Source: Cryobacterium cryoconiti
Lineage (GTDB): Bacteria > Actinomycetota > Actinomycetes > Actinomycetales > Microbacteriaceae
Direction: 5' to 3'
Length of the DNA: 64,000 nucleotides
NCBI RefSeq assembly: GCF_004403065.1
Contig: NZ_SOHA01000034.1
Coordinates: forward strand, 120,382-184,381
Below, one piece after another: positions 40,310 to 49,594 of this stretch (positions are counted from its first letter, which is position 1; each line of letters begins with the position of its first letter). Under the pieces are notes generated by a model. It saw only the letters and a list, made by a program, of their open reading frames with translations. It searched no databases and was not told the origin of the DNA. A program made the translations under genes and the position numbers.

Positions 40310-42784
40310 TCAGCCGTGGTGGCGTCGCGCGAGCGCTGTGCCCTCCACGTCGACGTTGGGCAGGATACGGTCGAGCCGGCGCGGCAGCCACCAGGCGGCG
40401 CGGCCCAGCAGGTGCATGAGTGCCGGCATGAGCAGCATCCGCACCACGAACGCGTCAATGAGCACACCGAACGCGAGCCCGAATCCGATGGAGCGGATCA
40501 TCGTCGACTCGGAGAAAACGAAACCGCCGAAGACCGACACCATGATGAGCCCGGCGGCAGTGACCACCGAGCGGCCGGCGCGGAACCCACGGGCCACCGC
40601 GAGCCGGGCGGATGCCCCGCGCACGTACGCCTCGCGCATCCCGGAGGCTAGGAACAGCTGGTAGTCCATCGCCAGCCCGAAAAGCACTCCCACCAGGATC
40701 ACCGGCAGAAAGCTCAGGATCGGGCCGGTCGCGATGCCGAGCGGGCCGGCGAACCACCCCCACTGGAACACGGCGACGGTCGCCCCGTAGGTCGCGAACA
40801 GCGACAGGATGAATCCGCCGGTCGCGATCAGTGGCACCAGGATCGAGCGGAACACCAGAATCATGATCAGCAGCGACAACCCGACGACGACCGCCAGATA
40901 GGTCGGCAGCACGTCTGCGAGGTTCTCGGAGATGTCGATGTTGATGGCAGCCTGACCTGCAACGCCGAGCGTCACGCCGCTGTTATGGGGCGGCATCGAA
41001 CGGATGTCCCGCACGAGCTGCTCCGTGGACTCGCTGTTCGGTCCCCCGGTCGGAACGACCTGGAAAGCGGCGAGCGAGTTGTCCGCGGAGACGGCGATGG
41101 GAGCGACGCCGACAACGCCGTCCTGACCGGCGAGAGTGCGCGCCACACCGACCTGGGCGCCGAGCACCCCGGGGCGATCCAGACCCTCAGGCAGGGTGGC
41201 GGTGACGAGTAACGGTCCGTTCGCGCCGGCACCGAAGTTCTCCTCAGTAGCCGTGAACGCCTGGTAGGACGCGGATTCGACCGGTTCGACGGACCCGTCG
41301 GGCAGGCCGACCCGCATCGACAGTGACGGGATGGCGAGGATGAGCAGCACCGCGACGGCCGCCAGCACGGTGGCGATCGCGCGCCAGGTGGGCATCGGCC
41401 GGGCCTGCGTGTCTTCGTGGTGTGCCTGGCCGATGCGCGTGCGGGCACGGCGGCCGAGCACGCGCTCACCGAGCAGCCCGAGGATCGCGGGCGTCAGGCT
41501 GATCGAGATCATCACGGCGACTGCGACGGCCACGGCTCCGACGGTCCCCATCAGGCCGAGGAACGGCACACCCGTGACATTCAGCGCGAGCAGCGCGACG
41601 ATGACCGTGGTGCCGGCGAAGACCACCGCGTTGCCGGCGGTTCCGTTCGCCAGGCCGATCGATTCGCGCACCTCGGCGCCCTCGAGCAGCTGCCTGCGGT
41701 GCCGGTTGATCACGAAGAGTGAGTAGTCGATGCCGACCGCCAGGCCGAGCATGACCCCGAGGAACGGTGTGACCGAGGCCATCTGGATGACGCCGGAGAA
41801 CGAGAGCGCTCCGAGGGAGGCGATCGCGACGCCGACGAGGGCCGTGACGATGGGTAGTGCGGCGGCCAGCACCGAGCCGAGCATCACGAGCAGGATGATC
41901 GCAGCGAAACCGACGCCCACGATCTCGCCCATCCCGATCAGCTGCGGCACGGTTTGCGCGATGTCGGAGGAGAACGACACCCGAGCACCGTCGACCGGCT
42001 CGGACTCGAAGTGGTCCATGACGGCCTGCTGCGACTCGGCGGGAAGCTCCATGCGCGGCTCGGAGAAAGAGACGTTCACGAGGGCGGCCGCACCGTCTTC
42101 CGAGACGACGCGGATTCCGGCGGAGAGATCGAGGAGCACGGCGCCCAGTTCAAGCTCTTCCGCATCCTGGTCGAGCTGGCTGCGGGAGTCGTCGAGCGTG
42201 GTCTGCTGGGCGTCCAGCTCCACCACCCCGGCGTCGAGCTGAGCCTGCTGCTGCTCGTAGGCGGCCAGCTGCTCGAGGGGCTGGTCGGGCTGTAGCCAGG
42301 CCTGCTCGAGCTGGGTCTGCGCGGCGGCGAGTTGGGCACGACCGGCATCGAGCCCGGCCTGCCCGGCGTCGAGCTGCGCCCGTCCGGCATCGATCTGAAC
42401 GCGCCCATCGACCACGTCCTGCTCGCGATCAGCCCGCTGTTGCTCGGCCTCGAACGGGTCGATGACGTCGGCGACGTCCGGCAGTTCGCCGGCACCGGCG
42501 ACGAGTGAACCGATCTGCGCACGTTGATCGTCGTTGAATGCCGACCCGTCGGTGGTCTCGAAGACCACGGTGCCCGATGCCCCGGCGAAGTCCGGAAGCT
42601 GCTCCTGGAGTTTCTCGGCGACTGCGCCCGACGCGGTGCCGGGGATGTCGAAGTTCGTCGTGAGGCCCTTGAATCCCACGAGGAACCCGACCCCGGTGAG
42701 GACGAGGATGACACCCCAGACCGCGATCACGGCCCAGGCACGGCGAGCCGCCAGCCTCCCCAGACGGTAGAGCAGTTCAGCCAT
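40310..42784 (-). CDS. MMPL/RND family membrane transporter with heptad-repeat coiled coil
   Basis: An 824-residue protein with 12 membrane helices in two RND halves. GLAVGIDYSLFVINRHRR (~335) and VLFGLAMDYQLFLASGMRE (~680) carry the Asp-Tyr proton-relay motifs of MMPL proteins. The first large extracytoplasmic domain has a coiled coil (~125-215) made of near-identical heptads such as QLDAGQA and GLDAGRA. Likely exports lipids or drugs. ATG 42784 has GGAGGAATCC upstream. A 3' stop lies near the convergent carbonic anhydrase. Confidence 0.92.
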   Translation of the reverse strand: MAELLYRLGRLAARRAWAVIAVWGVILVLTGVGFLVGFKGLTTNFDIPGTASGAVAEKLQEQLPDFAGASGTVVFETTDGSAFNDDQRAQIGSLVAGAGELPDVADVIDPFEAEQQRADREQDVVDGRVQIDAGRAQLDAGQAGLDAGRAQLAAAQTQLEQAWLQPDQPLEQLAAYEQQQAQLDAGVVELDAQQTTLDDSRSQLDQDAEELELGAVLLDLSAGIRVVSEDGAAALVNVSFSEPRMELPAESQQAVMDHFESEPVDGARVSFSSDIAQTVPQLIGMGEIVGVGFAAIILLVMLGSVLAAALPIVTALVGVAIASLGALSFSGVIQMASVTPFLGVMLGLAVGIDYSLFVINRHRRQLLEGAEVRESIGLANGTAGNAVVFAGTTVIVALLALNVTGVPFLGLMGTVGAVAVAVAVMISISLTPAILGLLGERVLGRRARTRIGQAHHEDTQARPMPTWRAIATVLAAVAVLLILAIPSLSMRVGLPDGSVEPVESASYQAFTATEENFGAGANGPLLVTATLPEGLDRPGVLGAQVGVARTLAGQDGVVGVAPIAVSADNSLAAFQVVPTGGPNSESTEQLVRDIRSMPPHNSGVTLGVAGQAAINIDISENLADVLPTYLAVVVGLSLLIMILVFRSILVPLIATGGFILSLFATYGATVAVFQWGWFAGPLGIATGPILSFLPVILVGVLFGLAMDYQLFLASGMREAYVRGASARLAVARGFRAGRSVVTAAGLIMVSVFGGFVFSESTMIRSIGFGLAFGVLIDAFVVRMLLMPALMHLLGRAAWWLPRRLDRILPNVDVEGTALARRHHG

Positions 42785-42821
42785 TGCGGATTCCTCCAGG
42801 GGACGGACGACGACCGGACAA

Positions 42822-42857
42822 GAAAAAAGACCGGCCCAGCATTTCTGCTGGACCGGC
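42822..42857 (-). terminator. Rho-independent terminator of the second tRNA-fMet
   Basis: CCGGCCCAGCA (42831-42841) pairs with TGCTGGACCGG (42846-42856) with one G-U; on the minus strand a TCTTTTTTCT tract follows. It lies between the tRNA and the MMPL ribosome-binding site. Confidence 0.9.
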
Positions 42858-42870
42858 CTGTTTTGTGCAG

Positions 42871-42947
42871 TGGTTGCGGGGGCAGGATTTGAACCTACGA
42901 CCTCTGGGTTATGAGCCCAGCGAGCTACCGAACTGCTCCACCCCGCG
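42871..42947 (-). tRNA. Initiator tRNA-Met (CAT), copy 2
   Basis: Identical over 77 nt to the copy at 39484-39560, including CCA. The ~25 bp upstream (TTACCACAGCC) is also shared, with a TAAATT -10-like element at 42959-42964, so the duplication included the promoter but not the terminator. Confidence 0.96.
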
Positions 42948-43021
42948 TTACAAGTACCAATTTACCACAGCCCCGGGTGCGGTCCGACCACACGGGCGCG
43001 GCGCATGCCCGCAATGCGAAA

Positions 43022-43081
43022 CGCGGGTGCTGCGCCGCTCTGCGGGAGGCATGCCTCCCGCGAAACGGCGCAGCACCCGCG
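43022..43081. terminator. Nested palindrome: 16-bp arms enclosing a 20-bp palindrome
   Basis: CGCGGGTGCTGCGCCG (43022-43037) pairs perfectly with 43066-43081; inside, 43042-43061 is itself a perfect palindrome around GGCATGCC. It lies between the UPF0182 stop (43110) and the tRNA, so it may end the UPF0182 transcript. Confidence 0.7.
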
Positions 43082-43109
43082 CAACGGATGTGAAGCGGCC
43101 TACTGGGCG

Positions 43110-46019
43110 CTACTGGTCGAGCAGCACCAGCATCTTGGCGACCGCGTCGTTCAGCTTCTTGTCGGCGGCGCCGTAAGCCGTGAAGTCACCGGTCGTCAAG
43201 GCAGCCTGCTTGTCGGTGACGGCGATCTTGGCTTCCGCCAGGAGCGACTTCAGCTGGGCATCCGTCGCCGGGTCCCCGGTCGAGGTCGACGGCGTGGTGT
43301 CGCCCTCAGCGGGCGCCTCCCCTTCGACGGGCGTCTCCGACGGCGGCACCGAGGTGTCACCGGCGTTGGCGCCGGAGTCACCTCCGAAGAGCACGTCGAG
43401 CGCCTTGTCCAGCGTGTCCTCGAACGCGATCTGGTCTCCGAAGGCGACGAGCACCTTCTGCAGCAGCGGGTAGCTGGTTTCACCGGTTGACTGCACGTAG
43501 ACAGGCTGTACGTAGAGCAGACCGCCACCGACGGGCAACGTGAGCAGGTTGCCGTTGAGCACCTTCGACTGACCCTGCTTGAGCAGGTTCAACTGGGTGG
43601 ACACGGTCGGGTCGGCGTTGAACTTCGCCTGCACCTGGCCGGGGCCGGGCACGGTCACATCCTCCGGAAGGTTGAGCAGACGAAGCTTGCCGTACCCCTC
43701 TGACCGTTTGCCGTCGGTCGAACCGGCATCCGCGTCGACCGCCAGGTAACCGGTCAGCACGTTACGGCTGGTGGCTCCACTGGCATCCGGGATGAAGGTC
43801 GAGTACAGCGAGAACGACGGCGATTCCTGGCCGGGCACCTGCATGGTCAGGTAGTACGGCGGCTGCAGGGTCGTGTTCGTCGACGGCGACACCGGGTCGT
43901 TCGGGGTGGTCCAGGCGTCGTCGACCGAGTAGAAGGACCCTGGGTCGGTGACGTGGTACTTGCCGAGAACCTTGCGCTGCACCTTGAACAGGTCCGCCGG
44001 GTAGCGCACGTGGCTCATCAGGTCGCCGCTCATCTCGGTCATCGGCTTGATGGTCGTCGGGAAGATCTTCTGCCAGGTCTTGAGCAGCGGATCCTCGTCG
44101 TCCCAGGCGTACAGGGTGACCGAGCCGTCGTAGGCGTCGACCGTGGCCTTGACCGAGTTGCGCATGTAGTTGATCTGGTCGAGTGCGAACGGCTGCGGGG
44201 GCGTCTCCGTGTCGGCGATCGCGTCGCTCAGACCCACCGAGGTGGAGTACGGGTAGCTGGCCGACGTCGTGTAGCCGTCGACGATCCACTTGACCTTGCC
44301 GTCGACGACCGACGGGTAGGCGTCGGAGTCGAGGGTGAGGTACGGCGCCACCTTCTGCACGCGGGTGACCGGGTCGCGGTCGTAGAGGATCTGCGACTTC
44401 TCGTTCACGGCGTTGGCCAGGAAGATCTGCTCCGACTGGAACTTGAGCGCGTAGATCAACTTGTTGAACGCGTTGTCGAGCTTCGGCCCGCCGTCACCGG
44501 TGAACGTCGTGTACGTCTGCTGCGCGCCATCCGTGCCCGACGGGTAGTCGAGCTCGACGGGCTTGCTGCCCTCGGGCGCACCCACGATGGAATACGGCGG
44601 GCTCGTCTCACCGAAGTAGATCCGCGGCTCGTACTCGGGCAGCGACCCGGTGGTCGGGATGCCGGACTCGAGGAACACAGGCTGGCCGTCGGCCGAGCGC
44701 TGGTTGCCGTACGCCGCCACCACGCCGTAACCGTGCGTGTACACCACGGTGGAGTTGACCCAGGTGTTGCCCGCGTTCAGACCCTCGAGTTTGAGGTCGC
44801 GCACGGTGACCACGGTGTCCTGCGACTTGCCGTCGATCGTGTAGCGGTCAACGTCGAGGTTCTGCGGGAACTGGTAGTACTGCTTGAACTGCTCGAGCTG
44901 GGAGAACGCATCGCTGACCAGGGCCGGGTCGAGAATACGGATGTTCGCCGTGGTCTCGGCGTCGGCGCGCAGTGCGCCGGGCTCGGCAGTCGTGCTCGCG
45001 TTATAGGGGATCTCTTCGATGTCCGCCAGACCGTAGGCATCGCGGGTGAGGTCGATATTGCGTTGGATATAGGGTTCCTCGAGCGTCTTCGCGCTCGGGT
45101 CCACCTGGAAGCGCTGCACGACCCACGGGTAGAGGGACCCGACCAGCAGGCTGCTCACGATCAGCAGCGCTGTGCCGACGATGGGCAGACGCCAGCGACC
45201 GACGACAGCCGTGACGAGGAACAGGATCGCGACGACCGCGGCGATGCCGGCCAGAATGGCGCGGCCGGGGATCGTCGCGTTGACGTCGGTGTAGCCGGCG
45301 CCCGTGATCAGGTCGTTCGCGTTGGTCAGAGTGGAATACTGCTCGAGCCAGATGCTCGCGGCCTGCAACAGCAGGTAGAGGCTCGCGGTGACGGCGATCT
45401 GAACGCGTGCGGCCTTGGAGACGATGACCTCGCGCCCGCTCACCCGGATCGAACCGTACAGGTAGCTCGTTGCCGCGGCGACCAGGGCCGAGATGAGCAC
45501 AACGGCCGAGGCGAAGCCCAGCACCGACTGGAAGAAGGGAAGGTCGAACAGGTAGAACGAGATGTCGAACTTGAACTGCGGGTCGACCCGGCCGGTCTCC
45601 GTGCGGTTCAGCCACATCAGCACGACCTGCCACCGGGTCGCGGCGGCAACACCGGCGAACAGGCCGAGCAGAGCGGGGATACCGAACATCGCCAGCCGGC
45701 GCAGCGGCTCGATGACCTGCTGGTAACGGTCGAGCTGCGAATTGAGCTTCGCGTAGACGGGCCGCAAACGGTAGGCGATCTGGATACTCACCCAGACCGG
45801 AACCGCCATCGCGACGAATCCGATGACGAAGAGGCCGGCACCGGCGAACCACTGTGTGGTCAGCACACTCAGGAAGCCCAGTTGGTCGAACCAGAGCACG
45901 TCGGCATAGAGCCCTGCGAATACGAAGAAGATGATCACCAGCCCGGCAATGATCGCTGCCGTAATGGCGAGGGGAGCACGGCTGCGCTGGGGAGCGCTAC
46001 GGGCTTGTTGTGAACTCAC
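43110..46019 (-). CDS. UPF0182 family large membrane protein
   Basis: A 969-residue protein. About seven membrane helices occupy residues 20-310; the rest is a large extracytoplasmic domain (MRNSVKATVDAYDGSVTLYAWDDEDP; HVRYPADLFKVQRKVLGKYHVTDPGSFY read in parts) as in UPF0182/Rv3193c-type proteins. The last ~90 residues include an acidic Pro/Glu/Gly linker then a helical hairpin. Function unknown. TAGAAT at 46059-46064 (minus) could be its -10, giving a ~33-nt leader with a weak GAGG site. The PDZ-protease gene lies upstream on the same strand. Confidence 0.9.
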   Translation of the reverse strand: MSSQQARSAPQRSRAPLAITAAIIAGLVIIFFVFAGLYADVLWFDQLGFLSVLTTQWFAGAGLFVIGFVAMAVPVWVSIQIAYRLRPVYAKLNSQLDRYQQVIEPLRRLAMFGIPALLGLFAGVAAATRWQVVLMWLNRTETGRVDPQFKFDISFYLFDLPFFQSVLGFASAVVLISALVAAATSYLYGSIRVSGREVIVSKAARVQIAVTASLYLLLQAASIWLEQYSTLTNANDLITGAGYTDVNATIPGRAILAGIAAVVAILFLVTAVVGRWRLPIVGTALLIVSSLLVGSLYPWVVQRFQVDPSAKTLEEPYIQRNIDLTRDAYGLADIEEIPYNASTTAEPGALRADAETTANIRILDPALVSDAFSQLEQFKQYYQFPQNLDVDRYTIDGKSQDTVVTVRDLKLEGLNAGNTWVNSTVVYTHGYGVVAAYGNQRSADGQPVFLESGIPTTGSLPEYEPRIYFGETSPPYSIVGAPEGSKPVELDYPSGTDGAQQTYTTFTGDGGPKLDNAFNKLIYALKFQSEQIFLANAVNEKSQILYDRDPVTRVQKVAPYLTLDSDAYPSVVDGKVKWIVDGYTTSASYPYSTSVGLSDAIADTETPPQPFALDQINYMRNSVKATVDAYDGSVTLYAWDDEDPLLKTWQKIFPTTIKPMTEMSGDLMSHVRYPADLFKVQRKVLGKYHVTDPGSFYSVDDAWTTPNDPVSPSTNTTLQPPYYLTMQVPGQESPSFSLYSTFIPDASGATSRNVLTGYLAVDADAGSTDGKRSEGYGKLRLLNLPEDVTVPGPGQVQAKFNADPTVSTQLNLLKQGQSKVLNGNLLTLPVGGGLLYVQPVYVQSTGETSYPLLQKVLVAFGDQIAFEDTLDKALDVLFGGDSGANAGDTSVPPSETPVEGEAPAEGDTTPSTSTGDPATDAQLKSLLAEAKIAVTDKQAALTTGDFTAYGAADKKLNDAVAKMLVLLDQ

Positions 46020-46114
46020 GGATTGGCCTCTTGATCTCGAAATCGACGGTCAGGTTTCATTCTAGACAGCCGTTCCGAACGAATGCCGCACGTTCGCTGG
46101 GCAGCAGCCCGGGC

Positions 46115-47230
46115 TTAACCGAGTGGGCACTGCTCCAGCGCGTCGGTGTCCGCGGCAGTGTCCGCGTCGGTACGGATGGCGTCGAGCGTGGCCAGCGCAT
46201 CGTCGAGCGTCTCGATGGAGAAGACGGTCATCCCCTCCGGTACATGACCGGTGACCTCGTCGCAGTTGTCGGCCGGTGCGAGGAACCAGTCCGCGCCGCT
46301 GTCGTCTGCTCCGATCAGTTTCTGACGGATGCCGCCGATGGGACCCACTTCGCCGGCCTGGTTGATCGTGCCGGTGCCCGCGACATCCGCGCCACCCTGC
46401 AGGAAGCCCGGGGTGAGCGTGTCGATGATGCCGAGCGCGAACATCAGTCCGGCGCTGGGTCCGCCGACCGAGTCCAGTTGAATGGCCACGTCGAACGGGA
46501 AGTCGTACTCGCTTGTGACGTTGATCCCGACCACCACGGCGTCGCCCGACGCAATCGGGGTGATTTCCACGGTCCGGGCCTCTCCGTCGCGGATGACGCC
46601 GATCGAGGCCGGGGAGTCGATCCCGTTCCTGGCGAGCGCGCCGCGCAGTGCCGTGATGTCGCCGACGTCTTCACCGTTCACAGAGACCACCTGGTCGCCG
46701 GCCTCGATGATGCCCGCTGCGGGCGAGTCGTCGGGCAGGGAGACGACCGAGAGGATCGTCGGGTAGTCGTAGTCGAGGTTGGTCAGGGCTGCGGCGATCG
46801 CATCCTGCTGCGAGTTCACCATCTGCACCTGGTTCTGCTCCTCCCGCTGCTTCGTGCTCACATCGGGCGGGAAGGCCGACTCGATCGGGATCACAGCCTG
46901 GTTGGGATCCAGCCAGGCGGCGGCAACCGTCAACCAGCTCGGTCGGTTGTCGGGGTTGCCCACCAGCGAGACGGTCAGCAGATCCAGGGTTCCCTCGGTG
47001 GGATAGACGGGCTCGCCGGACACGGAGATGAGAGGAATCTGCTCGCCGTCCTTTTCGGCTGTGCCGATGGTGTTGTAGACGGGTCCGGGCTTCTCGATCA
47101 CGTACGGCGACGGGGTCACGGCCAGAATGAGGCCGATGATCATCGCTATACCGAGGACCACCCAGCCGGCACTGACGGCGCGATCGGACCGAGCAGGCGG
47201 TCGTGCTGAGTGATCGGTGAAGAGGGCCAC
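46115..47230 (-). CDS. Membrane-anchored PDZ / Lon-like serine protease (YlbL type)
   Basis: A 371-residue protein: one N-terminal membrane helix (~22-40), a PDZ domain (~155-225; IIEAGDQVVSVNGEDV) and a C-terminal Lon protease domain with the Ser259-Lys304 dyad (VGGPSAGLMF; GGIRQKLIGA). No ATPase is present, so it cleaves membrane or secreted substrates without ATP. Divergent from the zincin gene, next to UPF0182; this trio is conserved across actinobacteria (M. tuberculosis Rv3193c-Rv3195 neighbourhood). GGAAGGAAAC precedes GTG 47230. Confidence 0.9.
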   Translation of the reverse strand: MALFTDHSARPPARSDRAVSAGWVVLGIAMIIGLILAVTPSPYVIEKPGPVYNTIGTAEKDGEQIPLISVSGEPVYPTEGTLDLLTVSLVGNPDNRPSWLTVAAAWLDPNQAVIPIESAFPPDVSTKQREEQNQVQMVNSQQDAIAAALTNLDYDYPTILSVVSLPDDSPAAGIIEAGDQVVSVNGEDVGDITALRGALARNGIDSPASIGVIRDGEARTVEITPIASGDAVVVGINVTSEYDFPFDVAIQLDSVGGPSAGLMFALGIIDTLTPGFLQGGADVAGTGTINQAGEVGPIGGIRQKLIGADDSGADWFLAPADNCDEVTGHVPEGMTVFSIETLDDALATLDAIRTDADTAADTDALEQCPLG

Positions 47231-47360
47231 CGGTTTCCTTCCAGGGATTATGCGGGCTGTTCGCGACAGGCGGACACCGGTTTACCAGCGTAGGACATTT
47301 CCCAGTCCGCGCCGGGGATCTCGGGCTAGCGTAGAAGCACGTGACTGAGAGGTGCCTGAA

Positions 47361-48725
47361 ATGGCCGACGATGACTCCCGACCCGATGCGGGTCCCAATC
47401 CCGAAGATGAGTTTCGGGACATGCTGCGCGACATCCTGAGCGGGAAGTCGTCAATCGATCCGAGCCAATTGGCCGGTGCGGCCGGACTGCCGGGTGACCC
47501 CGCGAGCATCTCAGCGCTGATGAGCCAGCTTCAGGGTGCTCTGCGCGGAGGCGGCGACGGGTCCCCCAACTGGGACGCCGCGCTCAGCCAGGGGCAGGAA
47601 CGCGCAGCGCAGGGGCAGCTCGTCGTGACCCCCGACGAACGGGTGGCCCTTGACCAGGCCTTCCACATCGCCGCCCTGTGGCTGGACGAGGTGATCTTGG
47701 TCGCCGAGCTCACCGCTCCCCCGCGCCTGATCACCCGCAAGGAGTGGGTCACCGCGACCATGCCGTTGTGGACGCAACTGGCCGAACCCGTGGCGACGAG
47801 CATCTCCGATTCTTTGACCCGCGTGCTCACGGACCAGGCCCCGGAAGAGCTCAAGGGCATGATGGCCGGCGCCGGTCAGATGATGCGCAGCATCGGCGGC
47901 ACCCTGTTCGCCATGCAGCTCGGCCAGGTTGTCGGCCAGCTGTCTACCGAGGTCGTCTCCGGCGGCGATATCGGGATCCCCCTGCTCAGCGACCAACAGG
48001 CCGCCCTGCTTCCGCAGAACGTGGCCGCGTTCGGCGAGGGTCTCGACGTTCCCGCCGACCAGGTCCAGATCTACCTCGCCGTGCGCGAACTCGCCCACGC
48101 GCGTTTGTTCCGCCACTCGCGCTGGCTGCGCCTGCACCTGATCAGCTCGATCACAGACTTCGCCCGCGGCATCCACATCGATTCGAGCCGTCTCGAGCAA
48201 CTGGCCGACGGTTTCGACCCGGCCAACCCGGAGGAATTGCGTGCGGCCATGGTCGACGGCTCGCTGATCCCGCCGAAGAGTGAGGCCCAGCTGGCCGCCC
48301 TCGCCCGGCTGGAGACGATGCTCGCCCTGATCGAGGGCTGGGTCGACGTGGTCACCCTCGAGGCCACGAGCCGGTTGCCCCGCGCGGACGCCATCGCCGA
48401 GACGGTGAAGCGACGCCGGGCATCCGGTGGCCCCGCCGAGTCCGCGTTCGCCACCCTGGTCGGGCTCGAACTGCGCCCCCGCCGCCTCCGCGAGGCCGCC
48501 TTCATGTGGCAAGCCGTGACGGATGCCGTCGGCAACGAGAAGCGCGACGAACTGTGGGCCCACCCTGACCTTCTGCCCTCGTCCACCGACCTCGACGACC
48601 CGCAGGCCCTCGTGGCCCGCCTGACCAGCTCGGCTGAGGGTGCCGAGCCCGTGCTCGACGAGGTGGACCAGGCCCTCGAGGATCTGCTCCGCGACGACGA
48701 CACCGAGCGGCCGCACGAGGCGTAA
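47361..48725 (+). CDS. DUF2342 family putative zinc metalloprotease (zincin-like)
   Basis: A 454-residue protein. The centre has the family pattern QIYLAVRELAHARLFRHSRWLR (read as R-E-x-A-H-x-R-L-F), taken as the metal-binding helix of the zincin-like DUF2342 family. GQMMRSIGGTLFAMQLGQVVGQLS is the conserved hydrophobic core before it. No signal peptide, so cytosolic. ATG 47361 has GAGAGGTG upstream; GTG 47352 is an alternative. TAGCGT at ~47327 is the likely -10. Proteolytic activity is unproven. Divergent from the PDZ-Lon protease. Confidence 0.82.
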   Translation: MADDDSRPDAGPNPEDEFRDMLRDILSGKSSIDPSQLAGAAGLPGDPASISALMSQLQGALRGGGDGSPNWDAALSQGQERAAQGQLVVTPDERVALDQAFHIAALWLDEVILVAELTAPPRLITRKEWVTATMPLWTQLAEPVATSISDSLTRVLTDQAPEELKGMMAGAGQMMRSIGGTLFAMQLGQVVGQLSTEVVSGGDIGIPLLSDQQAALLPQNVAAFGEGLDVPADQVQIYLAVRELAHARLFRHSRWLRLHLISSITDFARGIHIDSSRLEQLADGFDPANPEELRAAMVDGSLIPPKSEAQLAALARLETMLALIEGWVDVVTLEATSRLPRADAIAETVKRRRASGGPAESAFATLVGLELRPRRLREAAFMWQAVTDAVGNEKRDELWAHPDLLPSSTDLDDPQALVARLTSSAEGAEPVLDEVDQALEDLLRDDDTERPHEA

Positions 48726-48730
48726 GGCGG

Positions 48731-49594
48731 CTAGATCAGGCCCTTGGTGTGCCAGATCGTCTTGGTCTCGGTGAACGCCAGGATGCGGGCGAGCGAGGGG
48801 CTCGCGGCATCCGGACCGTTCTCGGGCTGGAGCACCCGGGTGAGCGTCTCGGCCGCGTCGATCTCGAGGTGGATCCAGTCGAGGTCGCCGGCGCCGACCA
48901 GGTCGAGGGCGTTGACGTCGGCGTGGCTGGCCAGCCACGGCGCCATCTCGGCCGGAGACCCGGTGAGCACGTTGACCACGCCTCCGGGAACGTCGCTCGT
49001 GGCCAGCACCTCTCCCAGGCTGATCGCCGACAGCGGCATGGTCTCGTTCGCCACGACGACCACCGTGTTGCCGGACACCAGTGCCGGGGCGACCGCGCTG
49101 ACCAGTCCGAGCAGCGAACCGCCGGTCTGCGGCGCGATGATGGCGACGACGCCCGTGGGCTCCGGCACCGACAGGTTGAAGTACGGCCCCGACACCGGGT
49201 TGGCGTTGCCGGCGACCTGCAGGTATTTGTCGGCCCAGCCTGCGTACCAGACCCAGCGGTCGATGGCCTCGTCGACCTGGGCGGCGGCGACCGCGACGCT
49301 CACCCCCTCCGATTGAACGATCTCCGCCGTGAACTGCGCCCGGCGCCCCTCGAGCAGTTCTGCGATGCGGTAGAGCACCTGGCCACGGTTGTAGGCCGTG
49401 GCCCCGGCCCAGCCGCCGAGGGCGGACCGGGCGGCGACGACCGCATCGCGGGCATCCTTGCGGCTGGCCTTGGCAGCATTGGCGAGGAATTCCCCGTCGT
49501 GGGACTGGATCGCATAGACCCGTCCCGATTCACTGCGCGGGAATTTGCCGCCGAGGTAGAGCTTGTACGTCTTGGGAACGGCGAGACGGGTCAC
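48731..49594 (-). CDS. Truncated aldehyde dehydrogenase-like protein lacking the catalytic half
   Basis: A 287-residue protein corresponding only to the N-terminal, NAD-binding part of an aldehyde dehydrogenase: KLYLGGKFPRSESGR, EPTGVVAIIAPQTGGSLLGLV, ALVSGNTVVVVANE, VPGGVVNVLTG. The catalytic Cys region and C-terminal oligomerisation arm are absent, and the chain ends in a short non-ALDH tail (ILAFTETKTIWHTKGLI). It starts inside the stop of the full ALDH (ATGA), so it is expressed with it. Conserved reading frame and codon use argue against a pseudogene. Possibly a regulatory or scaffolding subunit. Confidence 0.75.
   Translation of the reverse strand: MTRLAVPKTYKLYLGGKFPRSESGRVYAIQSHDGEFLANAAKASRKDARDAVVAARSALGGWAGATAYNRGQVLYRIAELLEGRRAQFTAEIVQSEGVSVAVAAAQVDEAIDRWVWYAGWADKYLQVAGNANPVSGPYFNLSVPEPTGVVAIIAPQTGGSLLGLVSAVAPALVSGNTVVVVANETMPLSAISLGEVLATSDVPGGVVNVLTGSPAEMAPWLASHADVNALDLVGAGDLDWIHLEIDAAETLTRVLQPENGPDAASPSLARILAFTETKTIWHTKGLI

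Noticed and set aside
39484..42947. tRNA pair as attL/attR of an integrated element
   Set aside because: The interval has only carbonic anhydrase and MMPL genes with normal composition, and no integrase. The duplication includes the promoter, which fits segmental duplication better.
43953..46013. 686-codon plus-strand open frame opposite UPF0182
   Set aside because: Antisense shadow: Arg/Glu/Val-rich with no family motif.
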